A stretch of DNA of 64,000 nt from assembly GCF_038049925.1 (NCBI RefSeq), contig NZ_CP145809.1, forward strand, positions 186,001 through 250,000. Direction: 5' to 3'. The notes under the pieces are model-generated. The model worked only from the letters and a program-made list of their open reading frames with translations, was not told the origin of the DNA and searched no databases. Positions 25,018 through 33,621 of this stretch are shown here, piece after piece (the first letter of the stretch is position 1; the number at the start of each line of letters is the position of its first letter). A program made the position numbers and the translations under genes. This DNA is from Georgenia sp. M64 (GTDB lineage: Bacteria; Actinomycetota; Actinomycetes; Actinomycetales; Actinomycetaceae).

Positions 25018-26148
25018 TCAGCGACCGAGGTCGTCGGCCCGCCCCGCGGCCGCCTCGAGCGCCGCGACGGCCTGCGCCTGCGGGATGCCGGTGGCGCGCA
25101 GGACGTCGACGGCGGCACTGCGCAGCTGTCCGACGAACACCGTCCGCGCCTGGTGCCCCGGCAGCTGGGTGGACGCCGTGGTGGCGGCGTCGAGGGCCAG
25201 CCGGCGCGCAACCTCCGCCCGGCCCGCTCCCTCCACCCAGCGGCGCAGCTCGTCCAGCGCCCCTACGAGCTCCTCGGTGGCGTGGGCCAGCCCTGCTCGT
25301 GGCTCAGGCTCGAGCTCGGCGTGGCGCACGAGGTTGGCCGCCGCCCGGCACAGCCCGCGCGTCGTGGACACCATGACGGCCACACGTGCCGCGACGCCCT
25401 CGGCGGGTTCGAGGGCTGCCCGCCGTCCCCGCCGCTCGGACGGGCGCCAGGTGACCCGCTCACGGGTGGCGGCGAGCGCATCGACGATCTCTCCCCGGAC
25501 TCCGTCCAGCGCCCCAGCGTCCTCCAGGGCTGCCTCCGCCTCGGCGAGGGATCCGGTCGTGAGCGCCGCACCCACCCGCCCCACGACCGCCGCGAGGCGT
25601 CCGACGGCGGCCCCGGTCACCGCCCGGGCCGCCCGGTGCGGGTCCGGTGCTGCGACGGCGTTGAGCACCACCGCCACCACGCCGCCCACCAGCGCATCAC
25701 CGAACCGGATCCATGGGCCTGTGTCGAGGTAGGGCACCAGGGCCACGACGACGACCGCCGCCACCGCCGCCTGGTTGGCGAGGAGCCCGCTCGGACGGAC
25801 GGTCACCGCCGCGGCCATCGCGAGGAGCACCGCGACGGCGAGCTGCCACGGCCCGGTTCCCAGCCAGCGGGTGAGCACGTCCGCCGCGAGGACCCCGAGA
25901 ACCACGCCGACGGAGATCTCCGTCGCGCGGCGGACTCGCTGCCCGGCCGACAGCCCCGTGGCGACCACCGCGGCGACGGGTGCGAACACCGCGTTCTGCG
26001 GGCCGAACAACGCCCCGGCGACGAGGAACGCGAGACCGGCCGCCGTCGCCGCCAGCAGCAGCGACGGACCGTGCACGCGGACCCGGCGCGCGGCCGTGGT
26101 GACGACGGTCCCGGTCCGGCGCAGGGCGGCTGCGACGCTGCGGTGCAC
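25018..26148 (-). CDS. FUSC/aromatic-acid-exporter-like membrane protein
   Basis: A 376-residue membrane protein starting at GTG 26148. The N-terminal half has about five to six transmembrane segments, with the family pattern GLAFLVAGALFGPQNAVFAPVAAVVATGLSAGQRVRRATEISVGVVLGVLAADVL, close to the FUSC/ArAE exporters. The C-terminal half is an Ala/Arg-rich helical cytoplasmic domain. The GxG-RxxE-xxxGxxLG motif at the end of segment 3 is the strongest mark. The substrate is unknown. It lies 9 bases after the rhodopsin-transducer-like gene, so it is probably the last gene of a three-gene operon. Confidence 0.8.
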   Translation of the reverse strand: MHRSVAAALRRTGTVVTTAARRVRVHGPSLLLAATAAGLAFLVAGALFGPQNAVFAPVAAVVATGLSAGQRVRRATEISVGVVLGVLAADVLTRWLGTGPWQLAVAVLLAMAAAVTVRPSGLLANQAAVAAVVVVALVPYLDTGPWIRFGDALVGGVVAVVLNAVAAPDPHRAARAVTGAAVGRLAAVVGRVGAALTTGSLAEAEAALEDAGALDGVRGEIVDALAATRERVTWRPSERRGRRAALEPAEGVAARVAVMVSTTRGLCRAAANLVRHAELEPEPRAGLAHATEELVGALDELRRWVEGAGRAEVARRLALDAATTASTQLPGHQARTVFVGQLRSAAVDVLRATGIPQAQAVAALEAAAGRADDLGR

Positions 26149-26157
26149 GGCTCGAGC

Positions 26158-26541
26158 TCACCCGTCCACGGGCAGGCCCGAGGTGATGGCGACGCCGAGG
26201 GCGGCCTGGCTGGTGTCGAGGTGGCGCAGCTGCGCGACGACCGGCACGTCGCTGTCCAGGACGAGCCCGTACGCGACGCCCAGCGGCACGGCCTGGGGGT
26301 CGATGAGGTCGTTGATGCGGACGTGACGCACCCGACGGGCGGGCACCGTCAGCCGGTAGGGCCCGACCGGGTCGCGGTCGGGGTGGTAGACGGTGAGCTC
26401 GACGCGGGCGTCGGCGCCGGCGCTGTTGAGCAGGCACAGCTCGTCTCGGCTCGTGAGCTCCGGCTCGTGTCCGGTGGTGCGCTCCGGCACGTGGCCGGCG
26501 GCGAAGACCCAGGTGCGGCGTCCGAGCTCGCGGTCGGTCAT
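26158..26541 (-). CDS. Sensory-rhodopsin-transducer-like (ASRT) protein
   Basis: A 127-residue soluble protein matching the family of the Anabaena sensory rhodopsin transducer: GRRTWVFAAGHVP, LLNSAGADARVELTVYHPDRDPVGPYRLTVPARRVRHVRINDL, VPLGVAYGLVLDSDVPVVAQLRHLDTSQAALG. The founding member is a beta-sandwich tetramer that binds a sensory rhodopsin, but most family members live in genomes without one and their role is unknown. No rhodopsin gene is in this window. The ATG overlaps the stop of the upstream lactone-oxidase-like gene (ATGA), so the two are co-translated. Confidence 0.8.
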   Translation of the reverse strand: MTDRELGRRTWVFAAGHVPERTTGHEPELTSRDELCLLNSAGADARVELTVYHPDRDPVGPYRLTVPARRVRHVRINDLIDPQAVPLGVAYGLVLDSDVPVVAQLRHLDTSQAALGVAITSGLPVDG

Positions 26542-27746
26542 GACTCGTCCTCCAGGAGCGTGCGCAGGTACTCGGTGAGCAGCACGTCGCCGGGGTCCAG
26601 CCGGCGGCGGATGTCGGTGAAGGCGCCGAGGTCGGGGTACATCGCCCGGAGGTCCGGCGCCGTCCGCGTGTGCTTCTTGCCCCAGTGGGGGCGTCCGCCG
26701 TGCTCGAGCAGGAGCGGCTCCATGTCGCGGAAGTACGCCTCGTGGTCGAGGTCGGCATTCTGCAGCAGCGCGATCGTCATGGTCGGCCGCCGGTGGGCGG
26801 TGCTCAGCATCGCCTCGTCCGGCGCCACGGTCCGCACCAGCAGCCGCCAGCCGACGGATGACCGATGTCGTTCCTTGACCCGTTCCCGCACCTCTCGAAA
26901 GGTCTCGAGCCCGTTCTCGCGAGGGAGGAGGTACTCCATCTCGTCGAAGCGGAGGTCCCGCTCGTTGGGGATGATCGTGTGGGCCGGCCCGGTCTCGTCC
27001 GCACGCAGGTGTCCGGGGGCGTCCAGGTCGCCCTCCTCACCAGGTTCGTCCATGACCCGCAGCTGGGCGAGGTCGCTGCGCGGGTACCAGTAGAAGTCGA
27101 CGTGGCGGTGACGGGCGGCGAGCTCGTCGAGGTGCTCGAGCACCCAGTCGACGTGCGTGCACCAGTTGCGCCGGTGCAGCTGGTAGGCGCGGCGGACCCG
27201 CAGGGTCATCGACGTCATCACGCCCAGCGCGCCCAGCGAGACCTGGGTGGCCCGGAGGAGCTCGGTGTCGCCGTCGCCGGCTGTGCCGAACGCGAGCGTC
27301 CGGCCTGCACCGGTGACGAGCGTGCCACCGGCGAGGGCGGAGGAGAGGTTCCCCAACCTCTCACCCGTGCCGTGGGTCCCGGTGGCGACGGCGCCGGCGA
27401 TCGACTGGTAGTCGACGTCCCCCAGGTTCTCCAGCGCCAGCCCGACGTCGGCGAGGCCGTTGCACAGGTCGGACAGGCCGGTCCCGGGCAGGACCGTCAC
27501 CAGCCCCGCGGCCGTGTCGTGCGCGACCAGTCCGGCGAGGTGCTCGAGCGAGACGAGGACGTCCGTCGTGGCGACGAGCGGGCTGGAGGAGTGGCCCGTG
27601 CCTACGGGCCGGAGCTTCCTCCCGTCGCGCGCGACCGCGCCGACGAGCTCGACCACCTCCTCGTGCGAGCGGGGCCGGGCGACCTGGGCCGGCGTGAAGC
27701 TCAGGCTTCCCGACCAGTTGGTCCACGGGCGCCCCGGTCGGACCAT
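26538..27746 (-). CDS. FAD-linked sugar-lactone oxidase (ALO/gulonolactone oxidase type)
   Basis: A 402-residue VAO-family flavoprotein. The N-terminal FAD domain contains WSGSLSFTPAQVARPRSHEEVVELV, RPVGTGHSSSP (H52 is the usual covalent flavin ligand) and GDVDYQSIAGAVATGTHGTG. The C-terminal ALO domain ends with the HWGKKH motif typical of D-arabinono-1,4-lactone, L-gulonolactone and related oxidases. ATG 27746 has GGGGAG six bases upstream. It likely oxidises an aldonolactone or alditol. It heads an operon with the ASRT-like and FUSC-like genes. Confidence 0.87.
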   Translation of the reverse strand: MVRPGRPWTNWSGSLSFTPAQVARPRSHEEVVELVGAVARDGRKLRPVGTGHSSSPLVATTDVLVSLEHLAGLVAHDTAAGLVTVLPGTGLSDLCNGLADVGLALENLGDVDYQSIAGAVATGTHGTGERLGNLSSALAGGTLVTGAGRTLAFGTAGDGDTELLRATQVSLGALGVMTSMTLRVRRAYQLHRRNWCTHVDWVLEHLDELAARHRHVDFYWYPRSDLAQLRVMDEPGEEGDLDAPGHLRADETGPAHTIIPNERDLRFDEMEYLLPRENGLETFREVRERVKERHRSSVGWRLLVRTVAPDEAMLSTAHRRPTMTIALLQNADLDHEAYFRDMEPLLLEHGGRPHWGKKHTRTAPDLRAMYPDLGAFTDIRRRLDPGDVLLTEYLRTLLEDES

Positions 27747-27939
27747 CGTCGCTCCCCTCGTTCCGCCCGTCGCCCCTACCCTGCGCCGTTCCCGGCCGTC
27801 GCGCACCCCGGGACCACGGGGGCGGCTCGGGGCGACCGGTCCTCGGACCGGAACGGTCCCCGCAGGACGTTTCCCGTGCGGCTCAGTAGGCTGACACACC
27901 GGCGCGGGGACAGACCGTAGCCCGGGGAGGGACGGCGCC

Positions 27940-29631
27940 GTGGTTGACGGGCACGCGATGGGCACGGCGCAGGGACCCGGTCCCGCTCGCGTCGACGCGC
28001 TCACCAGCGCCGAGCGCATCCTCGACTCGATCCCGACGGCGTTCTTCGCGCTGAGCCCTGACTGGCGGTTCACCTACGTCAACGCCGAGGCCGAGCGGCT
28101 CCTCGGCCGCCCCCGCCCCGAGCTGCTCGGTGGCGTGGTGTGGGAGCTCTTCCCCGCCGCCGTCGGCACCGACTTCGAGCGCCACTACCGGGCCGCCATG
28201 TCCACCGGGGAACCCGCGAGCTTCGACGAGTTCTACCCCGCCCCGCTGGACACGTGGTTCGAGGTCCGGGCCTGGCCCACGCCGGAGGGACTGTCGGTGT
28301 ACTTCATCGACGTCACCGTCCGTCGGCGGCTCCAGGAGGAGACCGAGCGGATCGCCCGGCGGGCGGCGCTGACCGCCTCGGTCACCAGCGACCTCTCCCG
28401 GACCCTCGACGCCGAGGAGGCGGTCGCTGCCCTGGCCCGCACACTGGTCCCGGTCCTGGCGGACTGGTGCGTCGTCACGCTCGCCGACGTCGACGACGCG
28501 GGCCGGCAGGTCCTGCGCGACATCGGCTGGTGGCACCGTGACACCGAGGCCCTGCCGCTCGTGCGCGAGTACGCGTTCCACCGCCTCGCCTCGCTCACCG
28601 ACCACTCGTTCCTGTACGAGGCGCTGCGCACGACCGACGTCATCCCCATCCCGACCGACGCCACCGCCCGGATCCAGTCGGTGCTGCGGCCGGGACGGGC
28701 CCACGAGCTCATCACCGAGCTCGCGCCGGATTCCGCGGCGGTGCTGCCGCTGCGCGGGCGGGGCCGGACCATGGGTGCCATCACGCTGTTCAACGGCCGC
28801 GGGCGCCCCGAGCTCGACGTCGAGGAGCTCGCCACCGCCCGGGACATCGCCGGCCGGGCCGGCATGGCGCTCGACAACGCCTACCTCTACGCGCGGCAGC
28901 GGCGCGTCGCCGAGGAGCTCCAGCGCTCCTTCCTCACCGACCCGCCCGTCCTCGAGAAGCTCGAGGTCGCCGTGCGGTACGTGCCGGCCTCCGAGGCGGC
29001 CCGGGTGGGCGGGGACTGGTACGACGTCTTCCCCCACCCCGACGGCGAGACGGTCGTCGTCATCGGCGACGTCGCCGGGCACGACCTCCAGGCGGCCGCC
29101 GCGATGGGCCAGCTCCGGTCGCTCCTGCGCGGGATCGCCGTGAGCACCGAGCCGGGCCCCGCCCACATCCTCACCCTCGTCGACCGCGCGCTCGGCGTTC
29201 TCGGGCAGGACACGGTCGCCACCGCCGTCGTCATGACCCTGCGGCCGACGGCGGACGGCAGCGTCGTCGCGCGGTGGTCCAACGCCGGGCACCCGCCGCC
29301 CATGGTCATCGGTGCCGACGGAGCGGTGAGATCCCTCGACGCCCGCAGCCTCGTGCTCGGCATGGACACCGAGGCCCGGCGCGGCGAGCACGAGATCACC
29401 CTCGAGCCCGGCGCCAGCGTGGTGCTCTACACCGACGGCCTTGCCGAACGGCGCGACCGGGGCCTGCGCGCCGGCCTGGACCACCTGCGGGCGGCGCTGA
29501 CGGACCTGGCCGACCGTGGCGTCGAGGACCTGTGCGACGCGCTGCTGCTCCGCCTGCTCCCTCCGGCGCCGGAGGACGACATCGCGGTCGTGGTCGTCCG
29601 GGCGCCGGGCGGTCCGGCCGCGGACGGGTAG
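27940..29631 (+). CDS. PAS-GAF-PP2C (SpoIIE-type) phosphatase
   Basis: A 563-residue sensor phosphatase. A PAS domain (about 24-130: ILDSIPTAFFALSPDWRFTYVNAEAERLLGR), a GAF domain (about 150-320: LSRTLDAEEAVAALARTLVPVLADWCVVTLAD ... AITLFNGRGRP) and a PP2C/RsbU-type domain (about 340-560) with the metal motifs GGDWYDVF, VIGDVAGHDLQAAAAM and WSNAGHPPPM...LYTDGLAERRD. Such proteins dephosphorylate anti-sigma antagonists in partner-switching stress control. GTG 27940 follows GGGGAGG. No antagonist or anti-sigma gene is next to it, so the target is elsewhere. Confidence 0.92.
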   Translation: MVDGHAMGTAQGPGPARVDALTSAERILDSIPTAFFALSPDWRFTYVNAEAERLLGRPRPELLGGVVWELFPAAVGTDFERHYRAAMSTGEPASFDEFYPAPLDTWFEVRAWPTPEGLSVYFIDVTVRRRLQEETERIARRAALTASVTSDLSRTLDAEEAVAALARTLVPVLADWCVVTLADVDDAGRQVLRDIGWWHRDTEALPLVREYAFHRLASLTDHSFLYEALRTTDVIPIPTDATARIQSVLRPGRAHELITELAPDSAAVLPLRGRGRTMGAITLFNGRGRPELDVEELATARDIAGRAGMALDNAYLYARQRRVAEELQRSFLTDPPVLEKLEVAVRYVPASEAARVGGDWYDVFPHPDGETVVVIGDVAGHDLQAAAAMGQLRSLLRGIAVSTEPGPAHILTLVDRALGVLGQDTVATAVVMTLRPTADGSVVARWSNAGHPPPMVIGADGAVRSLDARSLVLGMDTEARRGEHEITLEPGASVVLYTDGLAERRDRGLRAGLDHLRAALTDLADRGVEDLCDALLLRLLPPAPEDDIAVVVVRAPGGPAADG

Positions 29632-29699
29632 CCCCGCTGGAGCCAGGACGACCGTGTGCGAGCCGGCAGACCGCCGGTGCGTGGACGACGCCGAGCGGC

Positions 29700-30077
29700 T
29701 CAGCCCCGCAGGAGCTGGCAATTGGTGAAGCCGGCGTCCGGGTCGAGCACGAAGCCCTCGAGGTAGGTGCCGTCGCCGACGAAGATGATTCCGCCCGCCC
29801 CGACGACCTTGGACGCCGGGTGCTCGAAGTCGAAGTTGACGAGCACGCCAGGGCCGTTCACGCCGTCGTCGTACGGCGTGATCGACTCGATGAACCCGGT
29901 CTTGACGAGCGGCTGGGCGAAGTTGCCGCGGGTGGGATCGGACAGGCCCGCGGGGAACGGGTTGCCGTGCTCGGAGCAGAACATGCCCGTGATCTCGTGC
30001 ACGGTCGCCGAGGCGGGCTGGACCGCCAGGCCGACGAGGGCCGCTGTGCCGATCAGGGTGAGGACGGTGCGCTTCAT
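29700..30077 (-). CDS. Small secreted protein of unknown function
   Basis: A 125-residue exported protein. The signal peptide is clear: KR at the start, a hydrophobic core (TVLTLIGTAALVGLAV) and a cleavage site after PASA at about residue 25. The mature 100 residues contain two Cys (MFCSEHG near the start, NCQLLRG at the end) that could form a disulfide. I do not recognise the family. GAGGAGA precedes the ATG. It diverges from a LuxR-type HTH gene with a 99-bp shared promoter region, so that regulator may control it. Confidence 0.75.
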   Translation of the reverse strand: MKRTVLTLIGTAALVGLAVQPASATVHEITGMFCSEHGNPFPAGLSDPTRGNFAQPLVKTGFIESITPYDDGVNGPGVLVNFDFEHPASKVVGAGGIIFVGDGTYLEGFVLDPDAGFTNCQLLRG

Positions 30078-30176
30078 GACGTCTCCTCGAGTCCGCCGGC
30101 GAGCGCCGGCTGCGCCCATTGTTCGCCCGGCGCCTCGTGCCGCCATCCGTAGGACTGCGTAAACCGTACAAACCAC

Positions 30177-30638
30177 ATGGGGTCCTCGAGGGGTGTCCCG
30201 TCGTCCGCGCTGCTGGCGCTCGCGCTGGGCCCCGACGCGCCGCCGGGTCTTCCCCGCTTCGAGGTCACCGGGTTCGAGGTGAGCGAGGACGACGGCGAGA
30301 TCGTCGTTGTCCTCCGGTTCCGCCTGCCGGCCGGTGACGGACCCGCCCTTGCGGACACCAGTCCCTGGCAGGCGCTCCGCCTCCTCACCCCGCGGGAGCA
30401 GGTGGTCGCCGAGCTCGTGGCCGGCGGCCTGCCGAACGGGGCCATCGCTCGCCGTCTGGGCCTGAGCGTCCGCACGGTGACCAGCCACCTCGACCACGTC
30501 TACGCCCGGCTCGGGATCCACTCCCGCGCCTCGCTGGCCGCGCTCGTCACCGAGCTTCGGCTGGCCGGGCCGGCGGTGGCAGACCGGCGCCCGGCGCCGC
30601 CGGAGACGGCGACGCCGGGCGGGCGGCTCAGCGTTTGA
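30177..30638 (+). CDS. LuxR-type HTH regulator without receiver domain
   Basis: A 153-residue protein. Residues 65-125 form a LuxR/GerE helix-turn-helix: LTPREQVVAELVAGGLPNGAIARRLGLSVRTVTSHLDHVYARLGIHSRASLAALV. The N-terminal 60 residues do not match a receiver, GAF or PAS domain. The upstream DNA carries AAACC repeated 9 bases apart (AAACCGTACAAACC) just before the ATG, which might be an autoregulatory site. There is no clear Shine-Dalgarno. It is divergent from the secreted protein gene. Confidence 0.82.
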   Translation: MGSSRGVPSSALLALALGPDAPPGLPRFEVTGFEVSEDDGEIVVVLRFRLPAGDGPALADTSPWQALRLLTPREQVVAELVAGGLPNGAIARRLGLSVRTVTSHLDHVYARLGIHSRASLAALVTELRLAGPAVADRRPAPPETATPGGRLSV

Positions 30639-30649
30639 CCCGGGGCGGC

Positions 30650-31834
30650 TCAGCGGGCGCTGACCGCCGCCGTCTCGCGCTCGGGGAACGTGCCCTCCTC
30701 GCGGATGCGCCGGTTGAGCTCGGTGAGGTAGAGGTCCTCGTCGAAGTCGAGCGGCACCTCCTGGCCCAGCCAGCTGGACAGGTGGATGGCGTTGGCCAGG
30801 CGCACGCCGTTGATGCCGTCGCTGCCCGGGGCGAGCAGCGGGGTGCCGTCGAGGATGTTCGCCGCGAAGTTCTCCAGCACGCCGGAGTGCTGCGCACCCC
30901 AGGCGGACTCGAACTCGATGGTCTCCTGGGAGTAGTACTCGGCCGGGTCCATCTCGCCCATGAACAGCTTGCGGACGTCGTCCATGCCCATGGCGTCCGA
31001 GAGCTCGCGCTCGTCCTTGACCAGGCGGGTGACGGTCGCCGTCTTCGACCCGTCGACGACGATCTTTCCCCGGTCGCCCAGGATCTCGAACCGGTCGGTG
31101 CCCACGAGGTCGTGGACCGCGGTGACGAAGGTTCCGGTGGCGCCGTCGCCGTAGTCGACGACGGCGGTGACCTCGTCCTCCACGGCGATGTCCCGGCGGA
31201 ACCCGTAGGCGACCTTGGCGTAGACGGACTGCGGTACGCCGCAGATCCACTGCCACAGGTCGAGCTGGTGCGGGGCCTGGTTGACCAGGACGCCGCCGCC
31301 CTCACCACCCCAGGTGGCGCGCCAGTCGGACTGCTCGTAGTAGCCCTGCGGCCGCCACCAGGTGGTGATGATCCAGCTGGTCCGCCGGATCTTCCCGATC
31401 TCGCCGGCGTCGACGATCTCCTTGATCCGCTGGTACAGGGGGTTGTTGCGCTGGTTGAACATGATCCCGAACGTCAGCTCGGGGTGCTGGGCGGCGTACT
31501 CGTTGAGCTCGGCGACCTGGCGGGTGTAGACCCCCGCCGGCTTCTCCACCAGGGCGTGGACGCCGGCCTCGAGCGCGGCGATGCCCATCTCCGGGTGGAG
31601 GTAGTGCGGCACGCAGGTCACGACGGCGTCGACGTCGCCGCCGGCGAGGAGGGCCGTGTGGTCCTCGTAGACCGGCACGCCGTACTCCCGGGCGGCGAGC
31701 TCCCGCTTGGCCGGGTCGGTGTCCGCGATCGCACCGATGACCATGTTGGGGACGAGGCCGTCCCGGATGAATCGGGCGTACATGGATCCCTGGGCGCCGA
31801 GCCCGATGATCCCGAGCCTGACCTTGTCGGCCAT
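30650..31834 (-). CDS. Gfo/Idh/MocA-family sugar dehydrogenase
   Basis: A 394-residue NAD(P)-dependent oxidoreductase. The Rossmann motif GIIGLGAQG is at 8-16, EKPAG at 97-101 holds the cofactor-binding Lys, and NQAPHQLDLWQW supplies the catalytic His near 189. A GGEGGGVL motif precedes it. Members oxidise sugars or inositols at a ring hydroxyl. It is the second gene behind a GPH-type transporter, facing a divergent set of sugar isomerases, so it probably starts catabolism of the imported sugar. GGAGAA precedes the ATG. Confidence 0.88.
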   Translation of the reverse strand: MADKVRLGIIGLGAQGSMYARFIRDGLVPNMVIGAIADTDPAKRELAAREYGVPVYEDHTALLAGGDVDAVVTCVPHYLHPEMGIAALEAGVHALVEKPAGVYTRQVAELNEYAAQHPELTFGIMFNQRNNPLYQRIKEIVDAGEIGKIRRTSWIITTWWRPQGYYEQSDWRATWGGEGGGVLVNQAPHQLDLWQWICGVPQSVYAKVAYGFRRDIAVEDEVTAVVDYGDGATGTFVTAVHDLVGTDRFEILGDRGKIVVDGSKTATVTRLVKDERELSDAMGMDDVRKLFMGEMDPAEYYSQETIEFESAWGAQHSGVLENFAANILDGTPLLAPGSDGINGVRLANAIHLSSWLGQEVPLDFDEDLYLTELNRRIREEGTFPERETAAVSAR

Positions 31835-31896
31835 GGTGGTTCTCCGTTCGTTCTGAGGGTGTGGCGGTGGTCGGTGCGTTCCGAGGGTGGCGGTGG

Positions 31897-33402
31897 TCAG
31901 TCGGCCGCGGCGAGCGCGGCGGCCTTGCGGGCCTCGGTCTCGGCCGTGATCTCCTTGAAGCGCTTGTCGGTCAGCGGGTACTTCGCCATGACCAGCAGGG
32001 TCAGCAGGGCGAGGACGGCCGGGACGAGCCCGGTGGCCACCCGGATGCCCTGGAGGGCGCCGTCGGTCTGGACGGCGGCGGTGCCGACGTAGCCGGTGAG
32101 GCCGATGATCCCGGCGGCGGCGAAGCCGCCGAAGGCCTGGCCGAGCTTGCGGATGAAGGAGAACACCGCGTAGGTGGTGCCCTCGGTCCGGCGTCCGGTC
32201 CTCCACTCGCCGAACTCGATGGTGTCGGCCTCCATCGCCCACATGAGCGTGTTGACCAGGCCGAGCCCGGTGCCTACGAGGAAGTAGGCCACGATCGCCA
32301 TCCAGGGCGCGGACGCCGGGGTGACGAAGAGCAGGAGCGCGCCGACGATGAACGCGACCGTGCCGGCGAGGTAGCCGGTGCGCTTGCCGAACCGCGCCAC
32401 GATCTTGGCGATGAAGGGGGCGAGCACGAAGATCGCACCGGTCTGGACGATCGAGAGGATCCCGAAGAGGCCGGCGTTGCCCAGGACGTCGCGGGCGTAG
32501 TAGATGCCCATGGTGCTGAACGTGATGAACGAGGTGAGGAAGAGCAGCGAGCCCACGCACAGCCACAGCAGCGGCTTGTTCTGCCGCAGCGTGTCCGTCG
32601 CCTCGCGGAAGGTGGCCCGGTCCTGCGCGGGCCGGACGACCTGCTCGCGGGCGGTGAAGAAGGTGGTGAGGTACAGCGCCATGCCGACGAAGACGAAGAC
32701 CAGCGTCAGCGTGGTGAGCGAGCCCTGGAGGCCGGTGGCGGCCTCGGCCTGGGCCGCCGCCTGGGCGGCGGCGAGCTGGGCCGGGCTGGCCGCGGCCTCG
32801 CCGCCGAGCTCGGCGACCTTCTCCTGGTACAGGCTGGCCGAGCTCCACCGCTTGACCTGCGGGGCGACGACGAGCGCGAGCATGAGGCCGGTGGCCGCCG
32901 CTCCGACCGAGCGGAAGGTCGCGAGCTTGGCGCGCTCGGTGGGCACCTGGGTCATCGCCGCGGCCAGGGAGCCGTAGGGGATGTTGACCATCGAGTAGAA
33001 CATCGCCAGGACGCCGTAGGAGAGGTACGCCCAGAACAGCTTCATGGTCAGGCTGTCGGCCTGCGGGATGGAGAAGACCCAGACGCTCGAGAGCAGCAGC
33101 GGCAGGGAGGACCACAGGATCCACGGGCGGAACTTGCCCCAGCGCGTGTTCGTCCGGTCGACCCAGCGGCCGACGATGACGTCGCCGATGCCGTCCCAGA
33201 TGCGCACGATGAGGAAGATCGGCGCGGCGTAGGCGGGCGGGATGCCGACGACGTCGGTGTAGTACAGCAGGAGGAACATCGACGCCATGGTGAAGGCGAG
33301 GTTGTTGCCGGCGTCCCCGGTGGCGTAGCCGAGGTAGGCGCTCAGCCTGAGCTTCTTGGTCGGTGCGCCGACCGTCGTCGTCGGGGCGGTTGATGCAGTC
33401 AT
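31897..33402 (-). CDS. GPH-family (MFS) sugar:cation symporter
   Basis: A 501-residue transporter with about twelve membrane segments. The start LRLSAYLGYATGDAGNNLAFTMASMFLLLYYTDVVGIPP, then GDVIVGRWVDRTNTRWGKFRPWILW and PYGSLAAAMTQVPTERAKLATFR are the glycoside-pentoside-hexuronide family signature. A long Ala/Gln-rich insertion (about residues 190-225) separates segments 5 and 6. The ATG at 33402 is preferred; the longer frame runs antisense to the divergent genes. It is transcribed from the operator region at 33492-33543 and precedes the dehydrogenase gene. Confidence 0.88.
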   Translation of the reverse strand: MTASTAPTTTVGAPTKKLRLSAYLGYATGDAGNNLAFTMASMFLLLYYTDVVGIPPAYAAPIFLIVRIWDGIGDVIVGRWVDRTNTRWGKFRPWILWSSLPLLLSSVWVFSIPQADSLTMKLFWAYLSYGVLAMFYSMVNIPYGSLAAAMTQVPTERAKLATFRSVGAAATGLMLALVVAPQVKRWSSASLYQEKVAELGGEAAASPAQLAAAQAAAQAEAATGLQGSLTTLTLVFVFVGMALYLTTFFTAREQVVRPAQDRATFREATDTLRQNKPLLWLCVGSLLFLTSFITFSTMGIYYARDVLGNAGLFGILSIVQTGAIFVLAPFIAKIVARFGKRTGYLAGTVAFIVGALLLFVTPASAPWMAIVAYFLVGTGLGLVNTLMWAMEADTIEFGEWRTGRRTEGTTYAVFSFIRKLGQAFGGFAAAGIIGLTGYVGTAAVQTDGALQGIRVATGLVPAVLALLTLLVMAKYPLTDKRFKEITAETEARKAAALAAAD

Positions 33403-33491
33403 CGGATCAGGTCCCTTGGTCTCGAGCGCTGGTCGCGCTGCGGCTCCGTTGCGTTCACCACTGTGGGCGGACCCGCCGCGACCACCTATCT

Positions 33492-33543
33492 GTTGCCACG
33501 AGTTGCCATCGCTCCCGGCGACGGCGCGGCAACAGGTGGCAAC
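33492..33543. promoter_or_regulatory. Four-half-site operator region between divergent sugar operons
   Basis: GTTGCCAC (33492-33499) and GTTGCCAT (33502-33509) repeat with a 10-bp period. Further on, GGCAAC (33528-33533) and GTGGCAAC (33536-33543) are the same half-site inverted. The two blocks match in 14 of 16 positions as inverted copies. The layout suggests cooperative binding of a dimeric regulator controlling both strands. No LacI-type gene is in the window to supply it. Confidence 0.6.
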
Positions 33544-33621
33544 CGGTAGGAGGTGTGGTGCCGGCCACCCCATGGTGGCTGTGCGACCCCTTCGACCCAC
33601 GCTCAGTGAGGAGCACGCCCC

